Under the pieces are notes generated by a model. The model did not search any database. It had not been told where the DNA came from and worked only from the letters and a program-made list of their open reading frames with translations. The position numbers and the translations under genes are program-made. A DNA stretch of 64,000 nucleotides from Tribonema minus (Eukaryota; Sar; Xanthophyceae; Tribonematales; Tribonemataceae): contig JAFCMP010000031.1 in assembly GCA_017506865.1 (NCBI GenBank), positions 310,001 through 374,000 on the forward strand. Reading direction: 5' to 3'. Every line of letters begins with the position of its first letter. The first letter of the stretch is position 1. Positions 35,501 to 48,148 of this stretch are shown here, in pieces.

Positions 35501-38500
35501 TCACATCATCGCTTGCCTGCCGCGAGTGACAGTCATCCCCGCTGGGGGGGTGGCAGAGGCGGCGGGGCCGGCGGCGGGGGAGGGACAGGGGGTGGGGGGG
35601 ACAGCGGATAGCGAGCAGGGCTCTGGAGAATGCGCAGCTGGCACCGCCGCTGCCGATACAAGCGGTGCGGCGTCAGCAGCTCCGGCGTACGGCATGTTCG
35701 ACGTGACGCTGCGCATGCGCAAGGGCGAGGGCCTCGGCGTCAAGCTCAAATTCGGCAACCGCATGGTCGTCGTACAAGCGTTCACGCGCGCGGAGGACGG
35801 TGGCATGCTTGCTGCCGAGGCATCAGAGCTTGTAGCCATTGGCGACATCATCACTGCCATAGATGGTTGCACTCTGCAAGGGCTGCCGCAGAGCACAGCA
35901 GAGCGGGTGCTCAAGGCTGCTCGCAAAGCAAGCCCTATGCAGAACACACTTACTCTGCGGAATGGTAAGGAGGGGGGGGGTGGGGCGGGCACAAGTGCGC
36001 AGCAAATGGTGGCTGATGTACCTCTTCCATCAAATCCTGCAGCGCCTGGCCGGCCACAATGCTTACGTGTCGCCATTGCAGCTGCCAATGCTGTATTCCG
36101 CAACACCAACCCTAGGTGGCTGCGTCCTTCCTCAGCCCAGGCAGCAGCTTGCGTCACCACTAGTGCTGGTCAGCAGGTAGCACTGGCCAAAGTGTTGGCT
36201 CTTGCTGCAATGCACTATGCTGCTGGCACAGATGTCACTCAACACGCATTCGACGGTGATTGGGCAGGGGCAGCAGCATTAGATGAGCCATTGCAGACTA
36301 ATGTTGAGAAGGCTCATGCTGAGGTATGGGCGATTGCCAAGACCATTGTCGCAGACGCTAAGTCATTGCCACCACAGCAGGCAGTAGACAAAATGAGGTA
36401 TCTGGCTGAGGTAATGCGCGACATGGTTGCTGGCAATGTCCATGACCCTTTTGTCAGGAAACGGCGTACGCAGAACACGGTGGGAAAACGCATTAAGGGC
36501 AGCACAGGCGGAGCCCGCAAGAAGCCCAAATCGTAGACATCAGCAGCCAGTTGTGATGCCTAATGTGTGTTTAAATCACAAGATTATTCATGATGCATGT
36601 TGAAGTTCTACTGCTCCTGCTTTCGGCGTTCAGATCACACATCCTGACAACTTTATGCATGTACAAAAGTAAGCCGCTTGCAAGCATACATTGCGTTGTC
36701 ATCTGCTGTGTAAGGTCAGCCTTGTCCTGCATAGTGAAAACTAAAGCCGCTCTGCTATTGTGACCGTGCTGCGGTGAGCCGCTTCACCTACTCTTGTAAT
36801 GCAGATAATGACATGTCATGCTAGTACTTGTAAAGCAGAGTATGTATGCTTGTCTAGTGCTGTTGTTGCAACACGACATAACAGTGCATGGCATCTTGAG
36901 CGACGGATGATGACTTCACGAGCCAAGTGTTGTCAAGCTGGCTCTGCCAGAGCCACCTGATGTCGAATTCTGACAAAGTCATCTACCTTTATAATTTTTG
37001 CATACAGACCTGGATTGCAATTCCATGGCATGTGCTTGCCAGCTATATGGCATGTCTTTTGACATCAGGTTCACGAGGACAACTCCAAGGTGCGTGCATG
37101 TACATGTGCCTGATGTACTGTTGATGCTTCACCACTGACAGGACCACAACTCAAACATGATGCATGCATGCATGTGTGTTCACACTAAGGTCATGCGCGT
37201 AGGATCACAGCACCAACTGTAATGCGAGAAATACTGAAAGATGATCGAATCAGGTGTAGCAGAGCACCCGTTCTCCAAACAACCTGCTGAACGGGCATGC
37301 ACCCTCTCTTGCAGCCGCCTGTGCGTGTATGTGATGTTGGCCTCACAGTTTGAAACCGGTCAAGTGTGTCGCAAATTGAAATGGTAACACAAACTAATAC
37401 TCAACACGGGGACGCACAACTCAGAAATGCATTTGTGCAGAAAAGAAAAGAAAGAGGGGCATTGATGAGGTGCCTGTTGTAAAAAACGGTGTGCCTTGAC
37501 ATAACAGTGCGTGTGTACACATCTGGGCGCAATGCGCAAATCCGCTGTGCTGTAATCGCACGTTGCAGGTGGTATAAGTACTTGGGCGGATGGTTGCCTG
37601 GCACCATGCAGAATATGCAGCTGCAAAACACGCCATCTTGCTGCTGGAATCTCCACGACATCTGCGACGTCAGATAGAGATAACATCGATCAGGTAATTT
37701 GCTAAATGATCATGGTTCCTGCTTGCAGCACACGAATACTGATAATGCTACGAACCTGAAACACTCTAAAATCAGGCTGTGTGCTGGTGCTCGTATGGAA
37801 AGGACGCAGTTTGTGCCTGCAGCGTACTTGTACCACCTTCACTAGCACAGACCGCAGAGGTTCAGGACTTGTGCATCAGTCACAGAAAAACATCTCATCC
37901 GCAGCATACTCACATCAGGGGCCAGTGATGCCCTCTTCGCAAGCAGCGGCCATGCATGCACGCACCTCATGCTAACTAGATCAACAGCAGCAGTTGAATA
38001 GCCTGATCATTTCAACAGCATGAATTTGATGGTCAGGACAAGGCATCGATTGCAATGCATATATCATGACAGCAACTACTGCTGAATCATAACCCTTGCA
38101 GTTGAGCTGTATTGATGGGCATAGCATAATGCTTATCCACCCTGCACTTCTGCAGGTGCATAAATCAAGCTCACCATTTGCAATGATGCCTTCAGCATGC
38201 GCAACATAAGCAACACCTGCCAGTGTTTATAATACACACAGGACAAAGGCTCCGGATAACTAACTTTGCAAGCAACATGAGCAGTTTCAAAACCACCTGC
38301 CTGTCTTGGAGCCAAGCATATAGCCAGGCCTGCTCGCTGCAAGTGGCGCACACCAGCTGCTTGGTACTAGGGCGATTTGACAGTTCGTGAGGGTGCCTGC
38401 AGCTGTGCCTCGCTTGGAGCCGATCTCAGATGGTGGGCCTGCATAAGATTGCAATAGGATGGCCGTGAGGTGATAATGCGAACATGTTTTGAACACTGCA

Positions 38501-40406
38501 TTGAGAACGCTATTGTGTTGTAAGACATTTAACAGTGCAACAAGTTCTTGAGTAGCGTATAGTGATTGCATTTGCCTGAGTCGCAAATGTTGCTCGTTGC
38601 GCCGCTGCGATGTGTGGACAAGTCCAGTTATCCATTTGTGTTCATGCTGACGACAGCAATTTCAGCTGCCTGCAAGCATTTCACCATCTTCCAGCATTCC
38701 TTGACACTAGGCACAGTATACTACCACAACACATGATGGTCATTGTCACTTTCTTCGACGTTGGTTAACATCAATGCACATTGGAACATTTCAAGCATTT
38801 CACCTCAACGGGCATGCGCATTCAGCTTAGGATTGACTGAGGCAGGTGGGAATGTTTGACCGTCTCCAGCATGCGCAATCCTGTCAAACCCAACGGTCTC
38901 CGTGCAAATCAGTGGTCCTTCATCTTTCTATTGCTCGGGAGCGTGTCCAATCACATCAACATGCACATGCATGACGCCACAACTCAGCCGCTCTGGCCTG
39001 CATTGATACATTTGAATTTTGCAGTATCTCTGGCACTTTTCAGCTTTGTCTTCACGTGTGGGATACGCTTTCCAAAAAATCGTTTGTTGCTGTACCCCTA
39101 AATAACGACACGTGGTGTAGACTTGTACTAGATAATTGCCTTACGGTATGGTAGACCGCGTTGACGGTAGTGACTGAACACATTAACAGTGGAACCATAA
39201 CATTTAGTGGAACCATAACATGCAGTAAACGGAAGGTGCGTGTGTAAGCTGTCTCAATCACACTCTTCAACAGATAGCATCAGAACATCTGCCATGTGCC
39301 ACCTTGAATGAGCACATGTGGTCGTCAGAATATTGCACTGAAGTCGAAAAAAACCATGCGTTCCTATATTTATTTTGGCCCGCGCTTTCACTCTATTGTT
39401 GTACCGTATCCAGTGACCGTTGCGCTGCTACTGCTGCGACTCCTGCAGAGCAACTGCTAGTGCGCTTGGCATGCACTTGCGGGCGACTAAGGCCAGGAGC
39501 ATATGGGAATTGCGCAGCAACCACAAAAAAACCTGCATGTAGCATGCTAACATCAGCAGCAGCACGCACCAGCGGCTGCGTTTCAATTGCTGCTGTTGCT
39601 GCTGCTGCTGGTGGTGAGCCGATGCTTGCATCATTGCCTCCTTGTCTGCTTGACGTGGTAAACCAACTCTGTTTGGAGCCTGGTTCAATGCAATGTTGCG
39701 CGAACGGAGAGGTATTCACACAGCGCCTCAGTAAAGCACACAAGCGAAAAAAGCCAGTTTGAGAGCCTTTAGTATACCGCTTTACCTGATCACTACACAA
39801 CGCCGCTGTAATGCCGTTGGAGCGCTTTCGCCATTGCAACCAGTCTCCATGCCGCCATTGGCCTCCATTCGCCGCCCGCGCCTGTCTACAAAGTCCTTCT
39901 ACTGCCTGTGAGACTGGGGCTGTCGCAGCAGCGGCCTCCCTTTGCCGCCAGCGCCTGCCACAGAGCCAGCCCTCCTACTGCCTGTTAGTTCTGGCGCTCA
40001 CGTAGCAGCAGCAGCGAGGCGGCAGTGCTGAATGAATGGATGACGTGGCTCTGAGGCCTCAACATTGAATGGGTGAGGCTGGCCCATATGCGGGATCCAA
40101 CAAGTATGGGACAAGCACTCGCGCCGTGCACAAGCAGTAGCTCAGTCTCAAGTCATATCAAGGCAAGAGCCACAAAGCCTACAGCCTACAGGTCAGGTGC
40201 ACATATGCTGCAGTTGTAAGCAGCTTTGAGCAACCACAGCTGCGTCACTGGCAGTGGTAAAGCAGCAACACACGAACGGCAAGCGCAACCTGAGCACAGC
40301 AGCCTGCTGCAGGAAGCTATCGTCGCCCTACAATGTCGCCAGCGATAATAACCATAGCCACTGGTCTCGCAGTTGTGGCAGTAATAGCAGCACCGCCAGC
40401 AGCAAT

Positions 40407-40447
<41 letters not shown>

Positions 40448-43400
40448 TGAGTGCTTGCTCTTTGTGCTGACTGCCAAATCTGGTTGCTGCTGCCGTGTAT
40501 GCCGGTGCAGATTTCTACATGTTGACTGAAATACTCCAAATTCTTGCAAACCAAGCACTGCATTCGCCACAGCATAGACAGCGCACGAAGGATAAGAGCA
40601 ACAGTTGCAGACTTTCGCTTCGAAACACTTGCCTATGACAGCTGCCCGCACCAGCCACGCCATTGCATCGCCAGACCACAGACCGCTGGTGTTTTACAAC
40701 AGAATGAGCCGTCAACACGGCCTCCGCACTGTGCGTAGCGCCAGAAACGCAAGGGCGACTGCTGCGAACACGCACACTTCAAATGTGCACTTGCTGGGGG
40801 GTGTTCAACCCCCCTGGCCCAAATAGTTAATTGGGCAAGGCTGGCCCAAATATGGGATCCGCCGAGCCGGTAGCGCCCGCCGCTGCCGCCGTAGAGGACG
40901 TGGTTGCAGCGGCGCCGCATGAGCAGGGCCACAGCGCTCAGCCTGCGCGTGACGTGGCGGCGGCGGCTGCGGCGCTGCCCATCGGCGTCGCCTGCGCGCG
41001 CCAGGGGGGGGCTGCTGGCAGCGTCGTAGCAGCACCCGCACGCAGGGGAAACGAGTCCAAGCGGGCGCGGAAGGAAAGGGTTAACGCCGAGCGGGTAAGC
41101 GACGCTGACTGACTTGCTGTGTGCAAGTTGATGTTATAAACTTCAAGTGCGTGTATTCGTGTGCACTGCAAGTGGGAGTTTCACCGTTGCACATCAGTCC
41201 CACACGCCGTCCGTGTCTATATACCTCAACATACGCACATCACGTACGCAGTTCACATATGTCAGGGGCTGAGCATTTTTATGTGTGATCTGTGCTGCTT
41301 ATACCTGCAATGTCGCATGCTCGTCACGTCATGTTGCTACTTAAGCTGTTGTAGATTCTCCATAGAGTGTTGACTTCTGCAGTGCGCGCATCATACATCA
41401 TACAAGTATACAAATCAAAATCAAGTTAAGATCAGCTCGCATCAATCCTCGCGCAATCTGCTATGCTGTTGCCCGTGCACTGGTCCTGCACAATCAGTGT
41501 TGCTGCTCTCTCGGCCGCCTCTGCAGACTGCCAAGGCCGCCGCCAAGGCCGCCGCAGTGCCCGCCGCCGCTGCCTCCATCGCCCCCGCCGCTTCCCCTGC
41601 CGACAACGCACATGCCGCCGGCGATGCTCCCTTCGCCGCCGACGTCGCCAGCGACGGCGCGCTTGGCGCCGCCTCTCCTGCTGACACGTCTATGGCGGCA
41701 GCGGCAGCGGCAGCAGCAGCAGCGCTCGCACCGGATGTGCGCAAGGTCGTGGCGGAGGCCGCCGCCGCTCGCGCCGCCGTCCTGGTCGCGGCGGGCGTTG
41801 CTGGGCCTGAGCACGAGGCTCTCTCGTGTGCGCTTCTTGTCGCCGCACTGGCAATGCTAACGAGGCAGCGCGCGCCCTCCAGCGTGGCGAGCGGCGGCAG
41901 CAACCGCGGCGGTGACGGCGGCAGCAGCGGCCGCGGCGGCCGCGACGGTGGCAGCGGCTGCGGCGGTGGCGGCCGCCGCGGCGGCAGGGGCGGCCGCGGG
42001 TGGTCAGCGGCGGCGGCGCGTTGGCTTCAGGACGGCGCGCCGCAGCGCTCCGCACTGACCGCAGCTGCCACGCCGCCGCTGGCTGCCGCGAGCGCGTTGG
42101 CAGCGGCGGGCATCGTCGGCGCTGCTGCGGAAGGAGGAGCGTGCGGCGGCAGCCCCGGCGGGGAGGCGGCGGCGGCGCTCGCGGTGCAGGGCAGCGCGTC
42201 GCAGCGCTCTGCCGGGAGCGCGCGCGCTGCGGCGCCGGGCGTTGAAGATGGGGCGGCAGCAGCGCTCATCAGCATCGACGCCGCGAAGAAGGGCGGTGCA
42301 GCAAGTATTGCGGCGGCCGTATCCCAGGTCAGTCATGGTGGCATGCTGACTGCGAGTTGTGCGCGCAGTTTTTCGGCATGAAGTTCTTGAAGCTCAACAT
42401 TGAAGTTCGTCAATGAACGGGGGACGTCACCAGGTTCAAGTTCATCCGTGCGTTGTCTTGCACAAACGCGCATGTGCTGACGCGCCGCGTCTCGTCTGCT
42501 TTTGCCTCTGCCGCGCAGCACCGATGCGAGCAGGTGCCACGGCCCATCAGGTCCAGGGCTGCAGCCGTGGCCGGCACACTGCGATCCGCCGTCATGACGA
42601 TGATGTGTACCCCTGTGGCAGTGCTCCGCGGCTTGGTGACCGCATGCTGGTGGACGCCGTGGGGCGTCACCAAGTCAGCGTGCAGCCGGATGCTGATCTG
42701 CTGCCGCCCTGTCGCAAAGGGTGAGTCCACTGCGCGTCTTCGTGTACTTGAGGTATATGCAAAATTTGGTAGGTATGTATGCTGTAGCAACACTATGAAG
42801 TACATTGCCGAGCTCTGCTCAATGGCAGCGTGATGCAGGCAAGCAGGCAGGCTTGGCGCGTCATAGAAGCCTCACAAGCGCTACAGTACTAGTTGCCACA
42901 ACTATGTATCGCCACCCGTAATGATGATGATTGATCGGATGACGTGCTTGAAATGTCAAGCGACAGCGCAGCATAGCATTGCGCAGCTGTGTGCTGCCAT
43001 CTGCCCGTACTTTCAAGCGTCCTCCACCGCCGCGGTTGCCTCACATGAGCCGTTACGTCGCTGTGTTTCTGTTGCGCGCATCACGCAGGTGTGCCTCGCG
43101 CTGATGTGCCTCGCACTGGCGCCGCGGCGCGAGGGGGCGTCCCCTCCACCGCGTCGGCCAAAGGCAGCAAGACTCCTGCGTCTGTGGCAGCAGCGCCGGC
43201 GCCAGCGTCAGCGCGTGCAGCAACGTCATCGACGGCGACAGCGTCACCCGGACCTGTTAGCCACAGCTTCAACATCAACAAGGCTGCGGAGGCGGCGCGC
43301 GTGCCGCGCGACAGCGCGTCTTGGGGCCCTGCTGCGGCGGCAGCGGCAGCGCCGACCGTCAGCGCGACAGCAACTTCAAAGTGCGCGGCCGGCAACAAGG

Positions 43401-46400
43401 TAATGCACTCTACTTCGACAGTATATCTTGGGAATTGTCTTAACACCGCAGCCTGTGTAGCGCAGAATGTGGGTCAAAGATTATTGGCAGCTGCGCAACA
43501 TCATTACACCAATGATCCAACAGACATTGACGGCCGAACGTTCAATATGTTTACTACAAACCAGAGTCACAGCATCTTCACTAGGAACCAGAGTCACAAC
43601 AGTTTTACCCATCTTCGTTTAATTTGCCTACGTAGTCCGAAACATGTATGTGCAGTTCAAAGTGTGCTTGTGCGGTGGTTGCTCGTGCGTGCCAGTGGCT
43701 CACTTTCAGTAAACAAATGGCAGCATCGTTGTTCCTGTACACTGGTTTTGCGAACGTCAGAAGACGGGCTGTGTGACCATGTCAAATTACTTGTAAACCA
43801 CTCTCACAATGCTGCACCGCATGTTGCCTCTGCTTCTTCCAGATGCAGTTCGCAGCCCTCGCACTCGCTGCCGCCGCCAGTGGCGCGATGCCTGCTGCCG
43901 CTGCTGCCAGCGCTGGCATGCCTGCGTCAGGGGCATGCGTGGTGCGCCGCAGCTCAGAGGCAGCGGCGTCGGTGCTCGCTCACAGCACTGCCAGGCCTGC
44001 TACAGCCACTTCCACCGCCGCCGCCGCCTCGATCGCCATGGCCAGCGCCACCTCCCCCAACTCCACGCCGGCAGCAGCCATCTTCGCGGCTCATAGCGCC
44101 GCTGCGCCCGCTGCCGCCGCTGCCGCTGCTGCCAATGAGCGCGCAGCGCAAGCCAGCGCCGCCGCAACGCCTCGCCAAACAGCGTTCAACAGCAGCAGCA
44201 AGGTCAACAGGGCTCAGAGCGAAGCCGCCGCGCGTCCGCTCCCCGTGCAGCCCCAGGAGGTCAAGGCTGTCGCTGCAGCAGCGCTCACGTCCGGCGGCAG
44301 CGCTCCTCGCATTGCCGTTCCTGCTCCAGCCAAGCAACAGCAGCTGGCGCTCAGCGCACCAAATGGCGGCGGCGCGCTGGTAGCAGCGGCGGCGGTGCGT
44401 GGCAAGGCGCGCGGCGCACGCGCATCAGCCCCTGCTGCTGCCTCTTGTGGCAGCGCTCCGCAGGCGGCGACTCCTCCTCAGCAGCAGCCGCGAAGCGCGC
44501 CGAAGGTCAGCACCGCCGCTACCGCCCCGGTGAAGAGCAGCAGCAGCGCGCAGGCCGCACGCCCCGCTGTCGCAGCCGCGAGCAGCACCGCGCCCCCGCC
44601 GCCCAAGCAGCAGCAGCCCCGCAGCGCACCGGCCATCGGCGCAGCTGCTCCTGAGCCTGCCGATCACGGCAAAGCGTGGGGCAAGCGCGTGGCTGCCCCC
44701 AGCGCCGGTTCTTCTGGCGGCAGCAGCGCTCTTCAGGTCGCCGCCAGCACACTGTCCAACCAGCAGCAGCAGCAGCCGCGGGAGATGGCAGCGGCCAGCA
44801 CGCCGGCTCCCAAGCCGGTGCCGCCGCCGCCACTCGACGACGTGCACGGCAAGCGCGCGCCTGGCGCCGCCGCTGCTTGCGGCAGTGCTCCTGCTGCGGC
44901 CAGCGACTCCAAGCAGCCGCCGTCCCAGGCCCCCGCCCTCGGCGGCGTATCAACCTTCAAAACAAAGAAGAGGGGCAAGCGACAGGGCGGTCGCGCGCCT
45001 GGAGCTGACGCCGCTGCTGGCGCAAGAGTTGCTGCTAAGGGCGCTGGTGCCCCCGCGCGGGCGCCGGCCGCTGCCCCGAAGCTCAGCAAGGTGCGTCTTC
45101 ATGCAGATACACAATTGCATGCGCCGCGTGTTGTCGCACCCTTGCCGGACATGATGCAAGCGAGTTTGCCATGGCGGCGGTGTGCGCCGCTGAACGCTGT
45201 CACCGTATGGCAATAGCTCTGCTTGTGCAATGCGTCTCTCCTAGCCTGTGGATCTGTGAACACATTTGTTGGATCTCACAATGAAATGATCATCTCAAGA
45301 CCTCGCCATGCAAATGTTCACACAGCGCTGAGTATTTCCACAGCACCAGCATCTGCTCTTGCTCTTAGCATTGATTGCGCTAATCTGATTGCAGCCACAC
45401 AGGCTAGCATTGTTACCGTTGTGACTGTGACACAGGGGAGTCATCACACGGTCTGCATCTGCCACAGCAAGTCTTAGAGCTGATGCTCACAGACGCTTGC
45501 GCAGCCTGCAGCGGCGCATCATTATCCGCCAATTGCTAGAGCGCGCGGCGGCGTGATCAGGCGACTCGTATGTGTGCAGCGCCGCTCATCACTGACGACT
45601 TTGCCTGTGCAATAGCGACAGTCGACGGTCACGGGCGCTTGCGCAGCGCGCAGCCGCGTGTGACCGTACGCTCACTGTGAAAGTGTGCAGCTGTGGCGAC
45701 CCGCATGCGTGCAGCGCCGCTCATCACTGACCCCCCCCCCCCCCCCTTCCCCTCCCCCCGCTCCCCTGCCTGAGCACTGCAGAAGGCGCGCAGGGAGCGC
45801 GCCGGCATCGAGTTCGCGGCATCGCTTTACCCCGAGTTCACCCCTGAAGAGCTCGCGCAGTCCGCCGCTGCCGCCGCCGCCGCCGACAAGGTGCTCACTG
45901 ACTGGGCCGCCGACATGGAGCTGAACGGCTTCAGCATCGTCGATACCGACGACAATGGCGACTGCCTTTTTGAGGCGGTGAGTCAGCGCTCAGTATATGG
46001 CGGTGCTTGAAGTACTGTGCTTTGAATATGCGGTACCTACATCATGGTGTCAAGGTTCACGGTGAGTCGCAGTGCTCTGGTGTGTACTACACCATGTGCT
46101 GATTCCGGCGCATAGATGCAGGTGTGTCAGCGTTGATTCAACGTCGGTTCGTTTTTGCATCTCATTTCTATATGCGCGTACGCTAGTCGTGAGCAGCACG
46201 AGGGCTGCAGCATGTTGTTGACTCTGCATGTTGCCACCCCCTCAGGGACGGGGCTTTGCGTAGAGGCCCAACATCAACTTCTTGAAGCAGCCGCTGGGGC
46301 TGTGACAGTGCTTAGCAGCCTTGTTTTGAACATGCAACCACCGTGTAGTTGCCTGTTGGATGCCGTAGCGGATAGAAAACACTGCGGTGACTTGATAACT

Positions 46401-48148
46401 ATACATGAGCGTGAGCATGCTGCGTTGCTTCCTCTTTGTTGTTTTTATTCTTGCCACAAATGCCTTCCGTGATTCTTTTCGCCCTCTGTTACTGTGCCTC
46501 GTATACAGGTCGCCGACCAGACTCACAACGACAGGGCGCGTCACGGAGATGTGCGCGAGGTGCGTCAACTTCACCTGCAGTAGCCGCGTGGGTCATACTG
46601 TTACCAATTGGGCAGCATGCATACTCTTCATTGACACTTGCAGAGGAGTTGCCACGCAATGAGGCGTGTACGCAGTACAGCTATGCTGCAGTGGTTCATG
46701 CGTGATACCGTGCACTGGTCTGCGCTTCAGGCAGTGTAGAGCACATGTCAGCATCTCAACTGAGGCATTCTCTTCTTCATTTCTGCCAGAGTAGTCGGTT
46801 TTGACTGCAGTTAGTACCAGATCTGCACTCACCACCTCTGCTGTAGTGCATCCTGCTCGCAAAGCCACATGTCCCAGAGGTGGCAACAGACGCTTGGCAT
46901 CTCATAAACTGAGTTGGTCTGCTCATATTGCTCATATGGTGCAGGTGGGGTATAGGGCTAGGGTCGGACCGGAACCGATGTTGGGGTTACAGTTAACGTT
47001 CACATGGCTCAGCAGCGACAAAGTCAGTCACAGAATTCGCTCGATTGTTTCTGGCCGCCTGATGTCACATCACTCGCTCCTCTTCTCACACCTCGCAGAT
47101 GGCGATGAACCACATCGCCATGCACCGCACCTTCTTCTGCGCGTCTCACACCGCCGCCGACGGCGTCACTGCCGACACCGCCGCTGCCGACGCCTACATA
47201 ACCGCCGGCCGCCAGCTCGGCACCCACGGCGACGGCTTCACGGTGCGCGCCCTCGAGGAGGTGCTCGACCAGCCCTCGCTGATTTATGAAATTGGCAAGG
47301 GCCAACTGGTTCCAGACACATGGAACCAGCAGGAGGACAACATCCTCGCCGCGGTGGAGCCCATTCGGCTGGGCTACTACCACCTGCGCACCGAAGAGGG
47401 CCTGGATGTGGGCCACTACCTTAGCGTCCGCGTGCGCGGCAACAAGTACCCGCTGCCGCCGTGCCGCACGCAGGTGAGCTTGTGTTGGTCAACGATTGCG
47501 AGCGCGCGCGCGAGGCACACTCATACTGTGGCATTCTCTGCAGCGCTTGTTTGGCAGCGCTTTGCAGCCTTCAAAGAGTTCTGGCCAGAGCCACCGATGT
47601 AAGGGATGTCACACACGATATTGGAGGTGTTGTGAAGTAGGATTGCGCGCATGTCTAGTTCTGCAAGTGCGCACTGGCCTGACAGCACTGCACGGCTCAT
47701 CACCATGGCAACACTGCACCTATGTCGCAGGGGCATTGCTGCGCATACATTGCCTTCCCCAGTACAACATATACATATCGTCCATAATCCGCTGCAGCGC
47801 CTTGTTTAACATGAGTGCCCACGCATCAACGATAGTAACGTGATGCGCTCTTACCGCGCTGCCCGCCCCGTAGGTGCTGCTGCAGAGGCGACTGCGGCGT
47901 GATGCCGGTCTGGCCGTTGAGGTGAGTGCAGCAACGCTCAGCGCACCAGTGCTCAGCGTGTTCTGCCTACACTACACTTGGCCATCTTGCCGCTGTGTCG
48001 TCTCAATGAAGGGATTCACAGCGTGTACGGGCAGCTGCAGGGGAAGCTCACCCCGCAGCAAGTGCAGGAAAAACTCCAGGAGCTGCAGAGTCTGGCCCCG
48101 TCGACTGAGGAGATCGATGCATGGCGCGCATCGCAGAGCGTACACTGA
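29595..48148 (+). CDS. OTU-domain cysteine protease (deubiquitinase-like), exon 2 split by a MULE
   Basis: Exons: 29595-29697, 29815-29896 joined across the transposon to 40872-41094, 41527-42327, 42519-42720, 43089-43399, 43843-45090, 45783-45977, 46509-46559, 47099-47473, 47874-47921, and about 47957-48148. Leaving out the element plus one target-site copy, all junctions keep frame (about 1276 aa). Residues 137-990 are Ala/Gly/Ser/Gln-rich low complexity with an RGG-like patch; exon 4 is the least certain. The C-terminus is an OTU domain: DTDDNGDCLFEA with nucleophile Cys (codon 45963-45965), VADQTHNDRARHGDVRE, LIYEIGKGQ, and catalytic His in GHYLSV. OTU enzymes cleave ubiquitin chains. The last acceptor is uncertain because that intron would be only 35 nt. 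In this allele translation runs from exon 2 into the transposon and stops about 55 codons later, so the allele is probably null or truncated. Confidence 0.75.
29887..29896 (+). repeat. Target-site duplication, left copy
   Basis: CCGAGCCGGT abuts the left inverted repeat and is repeated exactly after the right one. It lies in coding sequence of the OTU gene (codons for Glu-Pro-Val). Confidence 0.93.
29897..30047 (+). repeat. MULE left terminal inverted repeat
   Basis: 151 bp, inverted match to 40711-40861. It contains nested small palindromes (GGGCCAGCCTGGCCC), which could form hairpins or act as transposase-binding sites. Confidence 0.93.
30048..30489. promoter_or_regulatory. MULE 5' region with transposase promoter
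   Basis: About 440 bp between the left inverted repeat and the transposase ATG. It must contain the promoter and 5' UTR; no clear core motif is visible. Confidence 0.4.
30490..36536 (+). CDS. MULE transposase with C-terminal PDZ domain
   Basis: Six exons: 30490-31287, 31650-31720, 31934-32053, 32648-32771, 33828-34356, 35272-36536 (TAG). All phases agree; 968 aa. Order: N-terminal Cys-containing DNA-binding-like region (CIKCNCSW, EGHNHA); MULE DDE core with first Asp in DCTFGTN (about residue 267), second in CFTDR (about 329), the family's CEWHFIKNV, and Glu in QRCEGYF (about 445); SWIM zinc finger CSCLNP...CRH (about 611-630); then a PDZ-like domain at about 690-780 (GLGVKLKF carboxylate loop, VVVQAF, GDIITAIDG); last a basic tail (KRRTQNTVGKRIKG). 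It catalyses cut-and-paste transposition in the nucleus. MULE transposases normally end near the SWIM finger, so the PDZ is an addition. The intron after 32771 has a GC donor (AAG/GCAAGT). Confidence 0.9.
32839..32927 (+). repeat. 45-bp tandem duplication in MULE intron
   Basis: Two adjacent near-identical units containing CCCTTGTTTGCATGTGTAGA and CACCTAGCCATGAGTG. Confidence 0.9.
32936..33406 (+). repeat. 235-bp direct tandem duplication in MULE intron 4
   Basis: Two copies offset by 235 bp (32936 and 33171), differing at only a few bases, both starting AAAATGACGTTGACAGGAAC. Each keeps an open frame of about 60 codons ending ...SLVLSAG. Both lie inside the GC-donor intron between the second and third catalytic residues. 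In-frame exonisation is not supported by the phase-perfect skip from 32771 to 33828. Confidence 0.9.
36537..40710. other. MULE right non-coding region
   Basis: About 4.2 kb with no ORF that looks coding. It holds a (CAG)n tract at about 40420-40445, an imperfect repeat of about 75 bp at 39850-39995 (GCC-rich, CTCCTACTGCCTGT-type units) and TGCATGCATG runs near 37160. Cargo or regulatory sequence is possible but not visible. Confidence 0.5.
40711..40861 (-). repeat. MULE right terminal inverted repeat
   Basis: Reverse complement of 29897-30047 with a few substitutions. Both matches end at the same internal point (GTGTTGAC). Confidence 0.93.
40862..40871 (+). repeat. Target-site duplication, right copy
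   Basis: Exact CCGAGCCGGT copy following the right inverted repeat. The OTU reading frame resumes here without shift. Confidence 0.93.

Larger units (their letters stand above)
29897..40861 (+). mobile_element. Autonomous Mutator-like element (MULE), complete
   Basis: The 10,965-bp element is bounded by 151-bp inverted repeats (29897-30047 and 40711-40861) starting CGGATCCCATATTTGGGCC, with only a few mismatches between ends. A 10-bp direct repeat CCGAGCCGGT flanks it (29887-29896 and 40862-40871), as expected for MULEs (usually 8-11 bp). Base composition is lower in GC than the interrupted host gene. It carries one transposase gene and about 4 kb of apparently non-coding DNA on the right. 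Near-identical ends and an intact transposase suggest recent activity. Confidence 0.95.

Noticed and set aside
39304..39762. 152-codon ORF in the right part of the MULE as a second transposon gene
   Set aside because: No domain signal and comparable antisense frames; composition reflects simple CTG/CAG repeats.
40380..40446. CAG-type repeats as a CRISPR array
   Set aside because: A simple trinucleotide repeat without spacers, in a eukaryotic genome.
42551..42720. Alternative exon 4 frame of the OTU gene with an acceptor at 42550
   Set aside because: The translation looks plausible, but its end phase does not fit the exon at 43089; the acceptor at 42518 does. Only transcripts can settle this.
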